Part shown: positions 1 through 9,416 of the stretch, one piece after another
How positions within the stretch are numbered: the first letter of the stretch is position 1
Layout of the letters: the number at the start of each line of letters is the position of its first letter
Assembly: GCF_004378255.1 (NCBI RefSeq)
Contig: NZ_SNQG01000001.1
Coordinates: 124,001-188,000 of the forward strand
Direction: 5' to 3'
DNA from: Mucilaginibacter phyllosphaerae
GTDB lineage: Bacteria; Bacteroidota; Bacteroidia; Sphingobacteriales; Sphingobacteriaceae
DNA length: 64,000 nucleotides
Position numbers and translations under genes: made by a program
Notes under the pieces: generated by a model
Told to the model about the DNA's origin: nothing
Databases searched by the model: none
The model's input: only the letters and a program-made list of their open reading frames with translations

Positions 1-2218
1 CCCTTACCGAAATTTTGGCCCAGTTCCCCTTTTTCGCTATATTAAAAAAAATTTGTTTTGAATTTGGCGCATATTTCACAGCGTTGTTAACCATATTTAC
101 TACCACCTGGTCTATCCGGTGCTCATCGGCATATATCTGCAGCTTTTTATCGCCCTGCAACACCAATTCGTGCTTGCCGGTAACACGCACATGATTACAG
201 CATTCGTTTAGCATATCTGCTACAGTAAACGTTGTTTTCTCAAGCTTTAGCTGGCCTTCGTTCATCCGGCTAAGGTTAAGCAAATCCTCTATCAGGGTGC
301 TTATCTTATCCATACTTCGGTTGCTCTGGTCAATCAGCTTTGATAGTATGTTTGGCGGCGGGTTATCCTTCATTCTATCAAGCAATTGCAGAGCTGCCTT
401 TAAACTGGTTATCGGTGTTTTCAGTTCATGGCTGGCAATACTTATAAAATCATCTCTTTGCTGGTCATAAGCTTTACTTTCGGTTATATCTATCATAGTC
501 CCTGCAATACTTTCGGCGTTGTTATCATCATCATAATATGCTTTGCCGGTAGCCTTAAGCCACTTTTGCTTGCTGTTATCAAACGGGGTTATAATATATT
601 CAACATCAAAACTTTGTTTGGTATCAATAGCATGCTGTATGGCGTTCTGTACTTTCTCTATATGTTGTGGCAGTACCATTTTTAATGATTGCCTGAGTGT
701 AAAGTTTGAATCGGCCGCCAAGCCATGAATCTTCCTGGCCTGATCAGACAACACTAACTCATCTGTAGCAATATTTACCGACCATGTACCAATTTCTGCC
801 GAATCTATCGCTTGCTTTAAAATATCTTTGGCCTTTTGCAACTCATTTCTTGCACTAATCTGCTCGGTAATATTTATTACAGTAGCTAATATAGCCTCTA
901 CATTACCATTTAAATCAAATAATGGATCATAAGCAAAATCTACAATATAGTTAAGCTCGCCTAAAGGTGTGTTGATTTTTACAGGTATCTCTGGTACGGC
1001 AACACGGTTGCCACTATCAAAAACCTGCTGCAACATTTTTGGAAAAGGTTGATCATGCAACTCGGGGAAAACTTTTAAAAGCTTTTTACCCAAGGCCTGC
1101 TGCGGCGAGCGCCCCCAAATCTCATACATGGGCTGGTTGGCCATTTCTATCATCAAATCGCGGCTTTTTAAAACCGTCATCCCTATTGGTGCCGTCATCA
1201 CCATGCTTTTAAGCCTGTTTTCGCTTTGCTCTATCCTTTGGCGGGTTAAAACCTGTTCGGTTACATCAATAGCAATAATCATCACCGCACTAATGGTGCC
1301 ATCTGCAAAACGTAAAGGCTCGTACACAAAATTTACAAAAGCCTGCTCGGTAACACCATGGCGCATCACTTTTAGTTCGGCTTCGTTAGCGTAAAAGGGT
1401 ATGCCCGTATCAATTACATCATTCATTATTGGTGCATACGCTGCAGCAGCTTCGGGTATGGCTTGCCATATGGTGCGGTTTTCTACCTCGCCCATTTGTT
1501 TACCTGTCAGTTCTAAATAAGCATTATTAACCTCCTGTATCACATGATCATGAGCGCTTACAATACAGATCCCCACAGGCGCCTGCGTTACCACACTTCT
1601 AAAACGCGCTTCGCTTTCGGTAAGCGAATAATTAAGCGATTGTAATATATCTTTAGATTCGGCAAGCTCCTCGTTGGTAACTGTAAGTTCTTCTATAGTT
1701 GATGCCAGTTCCTCATTGGAAGCACCTAACTCTTCATTGGCGGCTGCCAGTTCTTCATTGGTAGAAGCTAATTCTTCATTTGTGGCTTGCAGTTCAGATT
1801 CAAGCTCTAACTCGCGCTGGCGGCTCAAATAACGTTCGGTAACATCGGTAGCCGTATGCAATACACAAATTACATCGCCGGCATTATTTTTTATAGCACG
1901 ATACTCAAAATCAAAGTAAAACTGCTGCTTTATGCCATCAACTATAAGTTCGGCCATGGTATCGCTGCCAGATATCGTTTCGCCGGTATGCAGTACGCTT
2001 TGCAGCATACCTAAAAACGGCTGACCTTTTAATTCGGGCAAAGCATCCTCGATAGGTTTACCAATAACATCACGATCTTTACCCCAAATAGATATCATGG
2101 CATCATTTGCAGTTTCGATGATCATTTCATCTGTACTATGGATAGCGGTGGCGGTTTTGGTCTGGGCTAATATTTCCAGTAACTGGGCATTGCTAAAGTG
2201 ACTCGGGTAATTGCTCAT
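1..2218 (-). CDS. Multi-PAS sensor histidine kinase, 3' end cut by the window edge
   Basis: An open frame begins with ATG at 2218 (MSNYPSHFSNAQLLEIL) and runs without a stop off the left edge, about 739 codons. Several PAS/PAC modules are visible, with PAC-like ends such as LHTATDVTERYL and IAGTMIDITESK. A Glu-rich heptad linker follows the first PAS. The HisKA H-box FISIASHELKTP places the phospho-acceptor at His597, and the N-box RIDQVVVNMVNNAVKYAP follows. The frame ends at AKISV, just before the expected DNGPG ATP-lid motif, so the catalytic domain is split by the window and not by mutation. No transmembrane segment or signal peptide is apparent, so it is probably a soluble sensor. It lies 119 bp downstream of a closely related kinase on the same strand. 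No response regulator is present in the window, and the input signal is unknown. Confidence 0.88.
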   Translation of the reverse strand, partial: MSNYPSHFSNAQLLEILAQTKTATAIHSTDEMIIETANDAMISIWGKDRDVIGKPIEDALPELKGQPFLGMLQSVLHTGETISGSDTMAELIVDGIKQQFYFDFEYRAIKNNAGDVICVLHTATDVTERYLSRQRELELESELQATNEELASTNEELAAANEELGASNEELASTIEELTVTNEELAESKDILQSLNYSLTESEARFRSVVTQAPVGICIVSAHDHVIQEVNNAYLELTGKQMGEVENRTIWQAIPEAAAAYAPIMNDVIDTGIPFYANEAELKVMRHGVTEQAFVNFVYEPLRFADGTISAVMIIAIDVTEQVLTRQRIEQSENRLKSMVMTAPIGMTVLKSRDLMIEMANQPMYEIWGRSPQQALGKKLLKVFPELHDQPFPKMLQQVFDSGNRVAVPEIPVKINTPLGELNYIVDFAYDPLFDLNGNVEAILATVINITEQISARNELQKAKDILKQAIDSAEIGTWSVNIATDELVLSDQARKIHGLAADSNFTLRQSLKMVLPQHIEKVQNAIQHAIDTKQSFDVEYIITPFDNSKQKWLKATGKAYYDDDNNAESIAGTMIDITESKAYDQQRDDFISIASHELKTPITSLKAALQLLDRMKDNPPPNILSKLIDQSNRSMDKISTLIEDLLNLSRMNEGQLKLEKTTFTVADMLNECCNHVRVTGKHELVLQGDKKLQIYADEHRIDQVVVNMVNNAVKYAPNSKQIFFNIAKKGNWAKISVR
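1661..1786 (-). repeat. Six tandem 21-bp repeats encoding a NEEL heptad linker
   Basis: Six consecutive seven-residue units read ATNEELA, STNEELA, AANEELG, ASNEELA, STIEELT and VTNEELA inside the histidine kinase. They lie between the first PAS domain and the next. The regular spacing and Glu/Leu pattern fit a parallel coiled-coil signalling helix joining sensor domains. At DNA level the units are similar but not identical, so slippage could change the repeat number. Confidence 0.85.
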
Positions 2219-2337
2219 TTAATAGTTGCCGGGTAATAATTTTACTTATAATATGATAACTTTTACTGGTAAAGAAAAGCGTTCGCTGAAAATACCGAAC
2301 AATTTTCAGTCCAAACTACAGAGCTACAGGTTGTAAT

Positions 2338-4257
2338 TTATAATGGAAGCGTAAACCAGAAAGTACTCCCTTTACCTACTTCACTATCGGCCCCTATTTT
2401 ACCGCCATGTTTACGCACAATTTCTGAACTGATGTACAAACCAAGCCCCAAACCGGAGTATTGAATACCCGAATAATCTGCCCGGTAATACCTATTAAAC
2501 AAATGCGGAAGTTTCTCAGGTAATATACCAGGCCCATTGTCTGTTACTGATATTTTAGCCGTATCGCCTTCCATTGCAACCGACAAATATATCCGGGGCG
2601 AGTTTGGCGCATATTTAACCGCATTATTTACAAGGTTTACAACTACCTGATCTATTCGATCTTCGTCTGCAAGTACTTCTAACGCTGTATCGCCATCAAA
2701 AATCAGATCGTATTTATCTGACGCCCTGATATGGCTGCAGCACTGAATAAGCAACTGTGAAATATTAAACCTTGATTTATTGAGATGTAACTGTCCTTCG
2801 TTCATACGGCTTACGTTAAGCAGGTCATTTATCAGGCTGCTTATTTTTTCCATACTGCGGTTACTTTGCTCAATTAATTTTGGCAACATTTCTGGCGATG
2901 GGTCATCCTTCATTCGGTTAAGAAGTTGCAGGGATGATTTTAGTGTGGTAACAGGCGTTTTTAGTTCATGGCTGGCAATGCTTATAAAATCATCCTTACG
3001 CTGTTCATTCATTTTACTTTCGGTAATATCGTAAGTTACGCCAACCATACGTATGGCTTTCCCCTGTTCGTTATAACGCGGCTTGCCTGCTGCTCTTATC
3101 CAGTGCCTTGATTCATCCGGCCACCGTATCTGGTACTCGGCATTGTAAACTGTATTATGCTTTACAGCGTTTTTTATCTGCTTGTCAATAAATTTATGAT
3201 ACTCGGGCAATATCACATCCATCAGATCCGGAAAGTTGAACGGTTTATCTAACGGCCGGCCAAAGTTTAACTTGCACTGTTCGGTACATAGCATCTCGCC
3301 GGTTTCCAGGTCCAGGTCATAAGAGCCAAACTTACCGGCATCAAGCGCTAATTGTAAGCGTTGGTTAGTTTCGGTAAGTTCTTCACGTGCTTTACGTTCT
3401 TCGGTTATATCTTGTAAGGTACCACTAAAACGTATCGCCTCATTATCAATATTAAACAGTGCTTTACCGCGTGCCTTTACAATGCGTGGTATTTGGCTTT
3501 TGGGGTTTATAATGGTGTATTCCACATCATAATCACCGCCCGATGCAAACTGCATTGCATGCTGTATAGCAGCTATAACACGCATCTTATCGCTTTCGGC
3601 AATCACATCAGTAGCCTTTGTTAATTCGATCTCTTCCTCAGGCTCAAGCCCAAACCATAATTTCAACCTGTCGTTACCAGAAAACTTATTGGTAACTGGG
3701 TTCAAATCCCAGGTACCCAGGCTGGCAGCATCAATAGCAAATTGGAGTTGAGCTTCACTTTGGGCCAGGTTGCTGTTCATTAGCAACAGATTTTCCTGAG
3801 ACCGGTTAAGCTGGCGGTTGGTAATTATTAATTCATCATTTAGTAATTTTTCTCTGGCCTTGCTTAAATACCTTTCGGTAACATCTGTTGCGGTATGTAA
3901 GATACAACGCGTGCTGCCATCGGGGTTTTTAATGCCGCGATAACTAAAATCATAATAAAAAGTTTGCAAAAGGCCATCTACCTCTAACACCGCTTCGGCA
4001 TCAACCCCCTCTATAGTATTGCCCGTATGCCAAACTTTTTTTAACATATCTATAAAAGGCTGGCCCTTTAACGACGGAACGGCTTGTATTAATGGTAACC
4101 CGATAATGCTTTTACCTTTGTCCCAAAACTTGAGCATAGCATCATTAGCGCTTTGTACAATAATATCATCACCGGTATAAATAGCTGTGGCATTATGAGA
4201 TAATAACAGGATATCTAAAAGGTCTTCACTGCTTAAATGGTTTATATGAGTACTCAT
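2338..4257 (-). CDS. Multi-PAS sensor histidine kinase
   Basis: This 639-residue cytosolic sensor kinase has three PAS/PAC modules, at about residues 8-130, 165-287 and 295-415. The last two end in TLQDITEERK and VTYDITESK. The HisKA domain carries the phospho-acceptor His430 in SIASHELKTP. The HATPase part shows the N-box VVVNLVNNAVKYAP (534-551), the G1 box DNGPG (573-577) and the G2 box GLGLGL (602-607), so it looks catalytically complete. There is no membrane span or receiver domain. It shares its N-terminal PAS style (LHTATDVTERYLS) and kinase core with the gene at 1-2218, which points to tandem duplication. The two genes share a strand but are separated by 119 bp, so one transcript is possible but not shown. 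The ligand is unknown. Confidence 0.92.
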   Translation of the reverse strand: MSTHINHLSSEDLLDILLLSHNATAIYTGDDIIVQSANDAMLKFWDKGKSIIGLPLIQAVPSLKGQPFIDMLKKVWHTGNTIEGVDAEAVLEVDGLLQTFYYDFSYRGIKNPDGSTRCILHTATDVTERYLSKAREKLLNDELIITNRQLNRSQENLLLMNSNLAQSEAQLQFAIDAASLGTWDLNPVTNKFSGNDRLKLWFGLEPEEEIELTKATDVIAESDKMRVIAAIQHAMQFASGGDYDVEYTIINPKSQIPRIVKARGKALFNIDNEAIRFSGTLQDITEERKAREELTETNQRLQLALDAGKFGSYDLDLETGEMLCTEQCKLNFGRPLDKPFNFPDLMDVILPEYHKFIDKQIKNAVKHNTVYNAEYQIRWPDESRHWIRAAGKPRYNEQGKAIRMVGVTYDITESKMNEQRKDDFISIASHELKTPVTTLKSSLQLLNRMKDDPSPEMLPKLIEQSNRSMEKISSLINDLLNVSRMNEGQLHLNKSRFNISQLLIQCCSHIRASDKYDLIFDGDTALEVLADEDRIDQVVVNLVNNAVKYAPNSPRIYLSVAMEGDTAKISVTDNGPGILPEKLPHLFNRYYRADYSGIQYSGLGLGLYISSEIVRKHGGKIGADSEVGKGSTFWFTLPL

Positions 4258-4308
4258 TAAAATAGTAAAGGCTAAAATTAATAAACTTTACATGTTTAGT
4301 TACAATTT

Positions 4309-6483
4309 TTAAAGTTTAATCTTAACACCTGCATTTACAACTATACCATCCAAAGGCGCATAAATATCCCTAAAAACCGGGTTGCTGATACTGCCGGTAT
4401 AAATAGTATCAAACCGGGTTTGGCGTGTATCGGTAATGTTTTCGAAATTTATGAATACCGAAAAACGCTCCCATAATTTTTCGGCCATCAGCCCGGTTGT
4501 CCAATAAGCTTTCCCGGTAGCACCGTCGTTAAGTTTTTGCGGACTAAAATAGTAAGCCTCGGCCCCTATTTTCCATTTATCTTCTATTTCGTACATCAGC
4601 ACATTGTTAAGGCGATGTTTAGATACCAGCGTATATTTGCTTATGGTATTACCAATATGTTGCGTTACATCTGCAAGGGTGTAGCCTATAAATAACTTAA
4701 AATTACTGTAAGTTACTTTCACATTTGTTTCGATGCCTTTTGTATTCAGATCGCCGGAAGGCTGCTGATATTGCAGATTGCCGTTGGGCAGCAACGTAAG
4801 TAAAATAGGATGCTCTATCCTGGTATAAAAAAACAACTGGTTAACACTAAAACTACCCGCTCCGTTAAAAATCGGTGTGCGGTAATTAATATCGTAATTG
4901 GCACCGTATGAACGCTCGGCGCGGGTATTGGCTACATCCAGCGGCAGCACGTTACGAAACTGGATGCGCTCGGCATCTTCTGTAAATACATTCGGGCCTT
5001 TATAACCTAACCCACCGCCCAAACGGGTAGACCATTGCGGGCTTATCCTCCACAAGGCTGATATGCGTGGCAAAAACATAAAGCCATATTGGTTATGATA
5101 ATCGCCACGGATACCGCTCTCCAGCGTAAGAGCTTTATTAACGTTCCATGTGTTTTGTATAAAACCGCCAATGGTATTATTTTGATAACTTCTTAACGGA
5201 AAATTGCTGTTACGGCCCTCGTTAAATTTATCTGTCAAAAAATTCAGCCCAAAAACCCAGTCGGATTTCACTGTATTTTTAATATAGTTTGCCTCGCTGT
5301 AAGTAGATAACTGTTCGCCCGAGAAAACATAGCCCGGAAGGTTAATAGTACGATCATAAAAACTAACGCTGTTTTTTAGAACAAACTTTTCATTATCGTT
5401 TAATTTATGCACCAGCTCTGCCTGGCTACTGTAACGGCCGGTTTTATTTTTCTCAAAATAGGAATGAGTGGCATCGCCATTCCCTTTAATATAATGTAAG
5501 TCGCCACCAATCCTGTTCTCTGCTGTGGCATTAATACCTGCGGTTAATGTAGTTTTAGCATTAAAATACAAAAACAGTTTTGGGTTTAAGGTATATCTGT
5601 CAAATTCTGGTATGGCGGTAAGATCTGTACCCGATGGGTCATATGCTGTGCCGTGGTTATAAGCCGCATAAATTGTTGCCCCCATTTCTTTAAACTTTTG
5701 CGCATAAAAGATACTTGCATCAAGCCCCAGGGCCGATGTACCGTTTAATAACAAATTTAACTGCCGCTGTTCTGTTGGGGTTTTTGATACGAGGTTAACA
5801 AGGCCGGCAATTGCACCGCCACCATACAATGTAGAGGATGACCCTTTGATCACCTCAACCTGTTTAAGATCAAGCGGGGCTACCTGTAACAAACCTAATC
5901 CACCCGAAAACCCGGAGTACAGCGGGAACCCGTCGCGGATGATTTGAGTGTACTTACCATCCAACCCCTGGATACGGATACTGGAGTTGCCGCTGGTAGC
6001 TGATGTTTGCTGCGTTTGGATACCTGTGGTTTCGGCTAACACCATCCGGATATCGCCGGGTTTCATATTGCTTTTTTCATCGAGCTCCTCGCCAGATATT
6101 ACCTCTACCCGTGTTGGGATATTGGCAATTGTACGGCTGCTGCGTGTAGCCGAAACTACTACCTCGTTCAGCTCATTCTGGTCGGGTTGTAATACAATCA
6201 GTATTGGTTGCTGTATATTTAGCGGGAAGGTAATCGTATCTGCCCGGGTAACATAACCTACCGAACGGAATACTACAATATATTTACCGTCGGGGATATT
6301 TTTCAATATGATTAATCCGGCTGTATCTGTTGTTGCGGCAATAGTTGTACCTTGTAATAAGGCTGTTGCGCCTATTAATGGCTGGTTTGTTTCAGCATCT
6401 TTTAATAAGGCCGAAAATGTATTTTGGGAATAAGTTATAGTAGTGCAAAACAGTGCTGTAAAAAGCACAATAATTTTTTTCAT
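4309..6483 (-). CDS. TonB-dependent outer-membrane receptor with carboxypeptidase-like N-domain
   Basis: The 724-residue protein imports an unidentified ligand across the outer membrane using TonB energy. Residues 1-19 form a signal peptide (MKKIIVLFTALF...YSQ). A CarboxypepD_reg-like Ig fold covers about 22-105 and ends in ELNEVVVSATR. A plug domain covers about 110-230, with IRIQGLDGKYTQIIRDGFP and LYGGGAIAGLVNLVSK. The remainder is a beta-barrel ending in an aromatic/hydrophobic strand (VNAGVKIKL). Size and plug motifs resemble siderophore, vitamin or metal receptors more than SusC proteins, which are about 1000 residues. A small Cys-rich secreted protein lies 56 bp upstream on the same strand, a pairing that suggests metal-related uptake. 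No SusD partner is present. Confidence 0.9.
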   Translation of the reverse strand: MKKIIVLFTALFCTTITYSQNTFSALLKDAETNQPLIGATALLQGTTIAATTDTAGLIILKNIPDGKYIVVFRSVGYVTRADTITFPLNIQQPILIVLQPDQNELNEVVVSATRSSRTIANIPTRVEVISGEELDEKSNMKPGDIRMVLAETTGIQTQQTSATSGNSSIRIQGLDGKYTQIIRDGFPLYSGFSGGLGLLQVAPLDLKQVEVIKGSSSTLYGGGAIAGLVNLVSKTPTEQRQLNLLLNGTSALGLDASIFYAQKFKEMGATIYAAYNHGTAYDPSGTDLTAIPEFDRYTLNPKLFLYFNAKTTLTAGINATAENRIGGDLHYIKGNGDATHSYFEKNKTGRYSSQAELVHKLNDNEKFVLKNSVSFYDRTINLPGYVFSGEQLSTYSEANYIKNTVKSDWVFGLNFLTDKFNEGRNSNFPLRSYQNNTIGGFIQNTWNVNKALTLESGIRGDYHNQYGFMFLPRISALWRISPQWSTRLGGGLGYKGPNVFTEDAERIQFRNVLPLDVANTRAERSYGANYDINYRTPIFNGAGSFSVNQLFFYTRIEHPILLTLLPNGNLQYQQPSGDLNTKGIETNVKVTYSNFKLFIGYTLADVTQHIGNTISKYTLVSKHRLNNVLMYEIEDKWKIGAEAYYFSPQKLNDGATGKAYWTTGLMAEKLWERFSVFINFENITDTRQTRFDTIYTGSISNPVFRDIYAPLDGIVVNAGVKIKL

Positions 6484-6539
6484 GTTTTTTGATTAGTGTT
6501 AATACCATAATTTGGCCCTGTAAGGCCATTGTAAGGGTA

Positions 6540-6845
6540 TTAACCTAATTGTGGCGGTTGCCAAATAGAAAGCACTACATCTTTAACATCCGGTTGTTGA
6601 TAGGCAGGGTACATTGTGCCTGTTTTGACTGGGCTTAACAGTAATGTTATGATAACAGTTTTGGTAATTGTGAACCCGGCGCAGGCCCCGCATGAAAAGA
6701 AAGGCGAACACCCGGCGCAATCCTGCTTTTTTGCTTTGCCTGCCTGCCCGGTTCTTACCACCGCATCGCAATCGCTATCAGTACAGCATGGCTTAACCGA
6801 TAGGAAGATCACGATAAACGAAAACAGGATGCAAAGCAGTTTCAC
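6540..6845 (-). CDS. Small Cys-rich secreted protein, DUF6660-like
   Basis: This 101-residue protein starts with GTG at 6845 (reads MKLLCILFSF). An N-terminal hydrophobic segment is followed by clustered cysteines (KPCCTDSDCDA, DCAGCSPFFSCGACAG), then a second hydrophobic stretch and a soluble tail. Size, N-terminus and Cys pattern resemble the DUF6660 family, recalled as small Bacteroidota proteins often encoded beside TonB receptors. The function is unknown; the cysteines suggest metal or redox handling in the envelope. It lies 56 bp before the TonB receptor gene, and the two are probably co-transcribed. A perfect TAnnTTTG promoter element ends only 5 bp before the GTG. The choice of GTG rests on the conserved-looking MKLLC start. 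Confidence 0.65.
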   Translation of the reverse strand: MKLLCILFSFIVIFLSVKPCCTDSDCDAVVRTGQAGKAKKQDCAGCSPFFSCGACAGFTITKTVIITLLLSPVKTGTMYPAYQQPDVKDVVLSIWQPPQLG

Positions 6846-6849
6846 GGGG

Positions 6850-6857
6850 CAAAAGTA
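6850..6857 (-). promoter_or_regulatory. Promoter -7 element (TACTTTTG) of the DUF6660-like/TonB receptor unit
   Basis: On the minus strand TACTTTTG matches the Bacteroidota -7 consensus TAnnTTTG. A TTTG that could act as the -33 element lies 23 bp upstream, slightly long spacing. The predicted transcription start falls on or next to the GTG at 6845. The mRNA may therefore be leaderless, or a start further inside the gene is used. Confidence 0.4.
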
Positions 6858-6904
6858 TCAATTAAATAAGTATGTTGCCGCAAATTATATCAGTTACAGG
6901 CATA

Positions 6905-9280
6905 TTAAAAAGCAATAACTGTAGATTCCTGCAATAATTCCGTATAACTAAAAAATTTACGCACAGGTAAACTGGTGTTGTAACGAATTTTCGCCCGGAT
7001 CGCTTTTAAACCTGACACCCCCTGCAGATCTTCTACCGTCAGCATCTCTATATCGCTCTCCAGCATGTTTTTTGATTGCAGGAAACCGATATATCTAAGG
7101 TATTCAACCTCTTCGTCGTGGTTAGAATATACGATGGTAATTTTACCAATAGCCGTTAAACGTTCGGTAGTACCTTTTATAAAAGCTTTATCTATGCGCT
7201 TTTTAACAATTTCGAAACGCGCATTATAACTGCCATCTACATCAAAGCGTTTTTCATCCATCCGGAAACGGATGGACATCGGTAAACTAAATGCCAATAT
7301 CAGCGAGGTTACATCAAGCGGATAAGGTAAGGTGTTCTTAAGATAATAATGCTCCAGCTCCATTTCGCAAAGCATTTGCAACTGCCATAAACGCAGGTTA
7401 TACAAATTAGTAATATCAAACTTTTTTGCAGGGGCTATAGACTGGCCTATATACAAATTATGCTCTATACCATCGGTTTTAAAGCGTTCGTAATAATGCG
7501 GGTAAGCGGCTTGCGCATCAATTTGTGCCCTATCAAGCAGCAAAGCCATTTTTTCGTTGATCAAAGCAACTGTAGTTTCGTACTTACGCCGGTGTTGATG
7601 AAAATCGCCTTGTTTATCGGCCTGTGAAAAATACTGATCAATATCAGCCCGATAGCTGGCCGTAAGGCCACGTGCTTCTTTTAACAATGGGTGAATGTAA
7701 AGCTCTAAATAATTTTGTATTTGCTGCTCTGTATCGGCACGTAGCAGGGTTTGTACATCCATTACCATTTCCTGCAGGTTTTGCACATGCTGCTGTATAT
7801 CACCGTCATCAGCACTACTCTGCAACTTCTCTATCAGCGGTATCAAGGCCGAGAGCTGATCGTGAAGATCCAGTTGCACACTATGATTGCGGGTTTCGGA
7901 AGAGCCTTTTATATCTATTTGGCCGTAAAGCGGATAAACCTCTTCAAACGTTACTTCTTTTAAAATATAATCTTCACTCCCACGGCGGTTGGTTATAAAC
8001 TTTACCGCCTCTTTTCTAAACTTCCAATAAACGCTGGGATGTATAGTTGTGTATTCATTTTGTATAATTGCCCGTATCTGGTTTTGTATATAACTGAATT
8101 GCCTGTCGATAGTATCGGTTATGTAAGGCATCACAATTTCTAATTGGTTGGCGTTAATACTGTTAAGCACACCAACCTGGTTAGATACCAGCTCTATTAT
8201 ACCAAGCAGATGTTCGTTTTTTACTACCGGCGCCAATATGGCGCTTTTTACGCCCTGTTCTAAAAAGCGCCGGGCCATAATGTTCCCGGGGTCGCTGCGT
8301 AAAAAGCCTTCTACATCAGATATGGCAAAATAGGTTTGCTCCTGTACAAGTTTTACCAGCGAACGTACACACAGCGTATCAAAACATTCTTCTTCTGTAT
8401 CTTTTGGTAGCAGATAACTTTTAAGCTGCGGGTTAAATGCGGCGGTGGTAAATTTACTTTCATTATCGTCAAATGAAGTAAAACCGATCTCCATATCCGG
8501 GATCTTATATATCGAACGGAAAACTTCCAGGATGTTCTCTTTTACTTTACTACCATATGATGCACCTAACAAAGTCCCTTTTAAAGAAGATACTGCGTTT
8601 TCCAAGGTAGCATCAAACAAGTTGATTATGGCAAAACCTTTTAATATCCAGCTGCATGCCGGGAAATATTTTTTCCATAAATCCAGGTCATTGTAATTAT
8701 CGCGTAGCAATTCAATATCTTCTGGAGTAAGGGTTGGTGCTTCCGGCCCCGGCATCAGGTCCATAAAATCGGCATTATATAAAATACGATAATGCTTCAT
8801 TATCCCTTTAGCATCCGGGATATCATAAAACCAGGGTTTAGAAAAGTTAAAGTTTGTACCGTAAAACTCATTCAGGATGAGGCAGCAGGTACTCACATAT
8901 AATTGGTGTTCGGTAAAATCCCTTATAGTGATATCAAATGCAGAACCTGCTTCGGCAAGTATTTTTTGCAGGCGCTGTGTTTGATTAAAAAGCACATCCT
9001 GAAATGGAACGGTTATAGCTTTTATCTCGTTAGGCGAAAGTACTTCCGGAAAAATGTCGGCTGTTAAACGTTTAATGATCCCGGCGTGCTTAATTAACTG
9101 ATCGGTATCTGTTATACCTTCTCTAAGCTCGGGATAGGGCGCTATCTCATCCAAAATTTCTTGCGCCATAGCAGCCCGCGTGCCGCTTTTTGATGCGGCC
9201 TGTTCCTCCAGTTTTGCTATCAGCACATGGAATGATATATGGATCTGGAACGGACTGTCTGTAAATGGTTTAAGATTCAT
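6905..9280 (-). CDS. Large GAF-domain protein of unknown function
   Basis: The likely start is ATG at 9280 (MNLKPFTDSPFQIHISFHVLI), giving 791 residues; an in-frame start at 9298 would add six. No signal peptide or membrane span is apparent, so it is likely cytoplasmic. A GAF-like sensor domain lies roughly at residues 280-400, recognisable by CVRSLVKLVQEQTYFAISDVE and the later KSAILAPVVKNEHLLGIIELVSN. The long C-terminal half is mostly helical and has no catalytic motif I recognise. Similar GAF proteins are, from memory, common in Sphingobacteriaceae with no assigned role. The gene stands alone, with its own promoter-like element at 9324-9352. A ligand-sensing or scaffolding role is inference only. 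Confidence 0.75.
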   Translation of the reverse strand: MNLKPFTDSPFQIHISFHVLIAKLEEQAASKSGTRAAMAQEILDEIAPYPELREGITDTDQLIKHAGIIKRLTADIFPEVLSPNEIKAITVPFQDVLFNQTQRLQKILAEAGSAFDITIRDFTEHQLYVSTCCLILNEFYGTNFNFSKPWFYDIPDAKGIMKHYRILYNADFMDLMPGPEAPTLTPEDIELLRDNYNDLDLWKKYFPACSWILKGFAIINLFDATLENAVSSLKGTLLGASYGSKVKENILEVFRSIYKIPDMEIGFTSFDDNESKFTTAAFNPQLKSYLLPKDTEEECFDTLCVRSLVKLVQEQTYFAISDVEGFLRSDPGNIMARRFLEQGVKSAILAPVVKNEHLLGIIELVSNQVGVLNSINANQLEIVMPYITDTIDRQFSYIQNQIRAIIQNEYTTIHPSVYWKFRKEAVKFITNRRGSEDYILKEVTFEEVYPLYGQIDIKGSSETRNHSVQLDLHDQLSALIPLIEKLQSSADDGDIQQHVQNLQEMVMDVQTLLRADTEQQIQNYLELYIHPLLKEARGLTASYRADIDQYFSQADKQGDFHQHRRKYETTVALINEKMALLLDRAQIDAQAAYPHYYERFKTDGIEHNLYIGQSIAPAKKFDITNLYNLRLWQLQMLCEMELEHYYLKNTLPYPLDVTSLILAFSLPMSIRFRMDEKRFDVDGSYNARFEIVKKRIDKAFIKGTTERLTAIGKITIVYSNHDEEVEYLRYIGFLQSKNMLESDIEMLTVEDLQGVSGLKAIRAKIRYNTSLPVRKFFSYTELLQESTVIAF

Positions 9281-9323
9281 TTTTCGCTTTAAAAGCACTT
9301 ATGTACCAATTAAAAAATCAATA

Positions 9324-9352
9324 CAAATTTAATATTAATTCAAAATGTACAA
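9324..9352 (-). promoter_or_regulatory. Candidate promoter of the GAF-domain gene
   Basis: Reading the minus strand, TTG (9352-9350) acts as a -33 candidate. An 18-bp spacer and TAAATTTG (9331-9324) follow, matching the Bacteroidota -7 consensus TAnnTTTG. Transcription would start near 9317, leaving a short leader before ATG 9280. The region is AT-rich, so chance matches are possible. Confidence 0.45.
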
Positions 9353-9416
9353 TGCAACCTGCAATTGTTTATGACTTAAATTACAAACAAAGCCGCCAAG
9401 TTTACTTTAAAATGGA

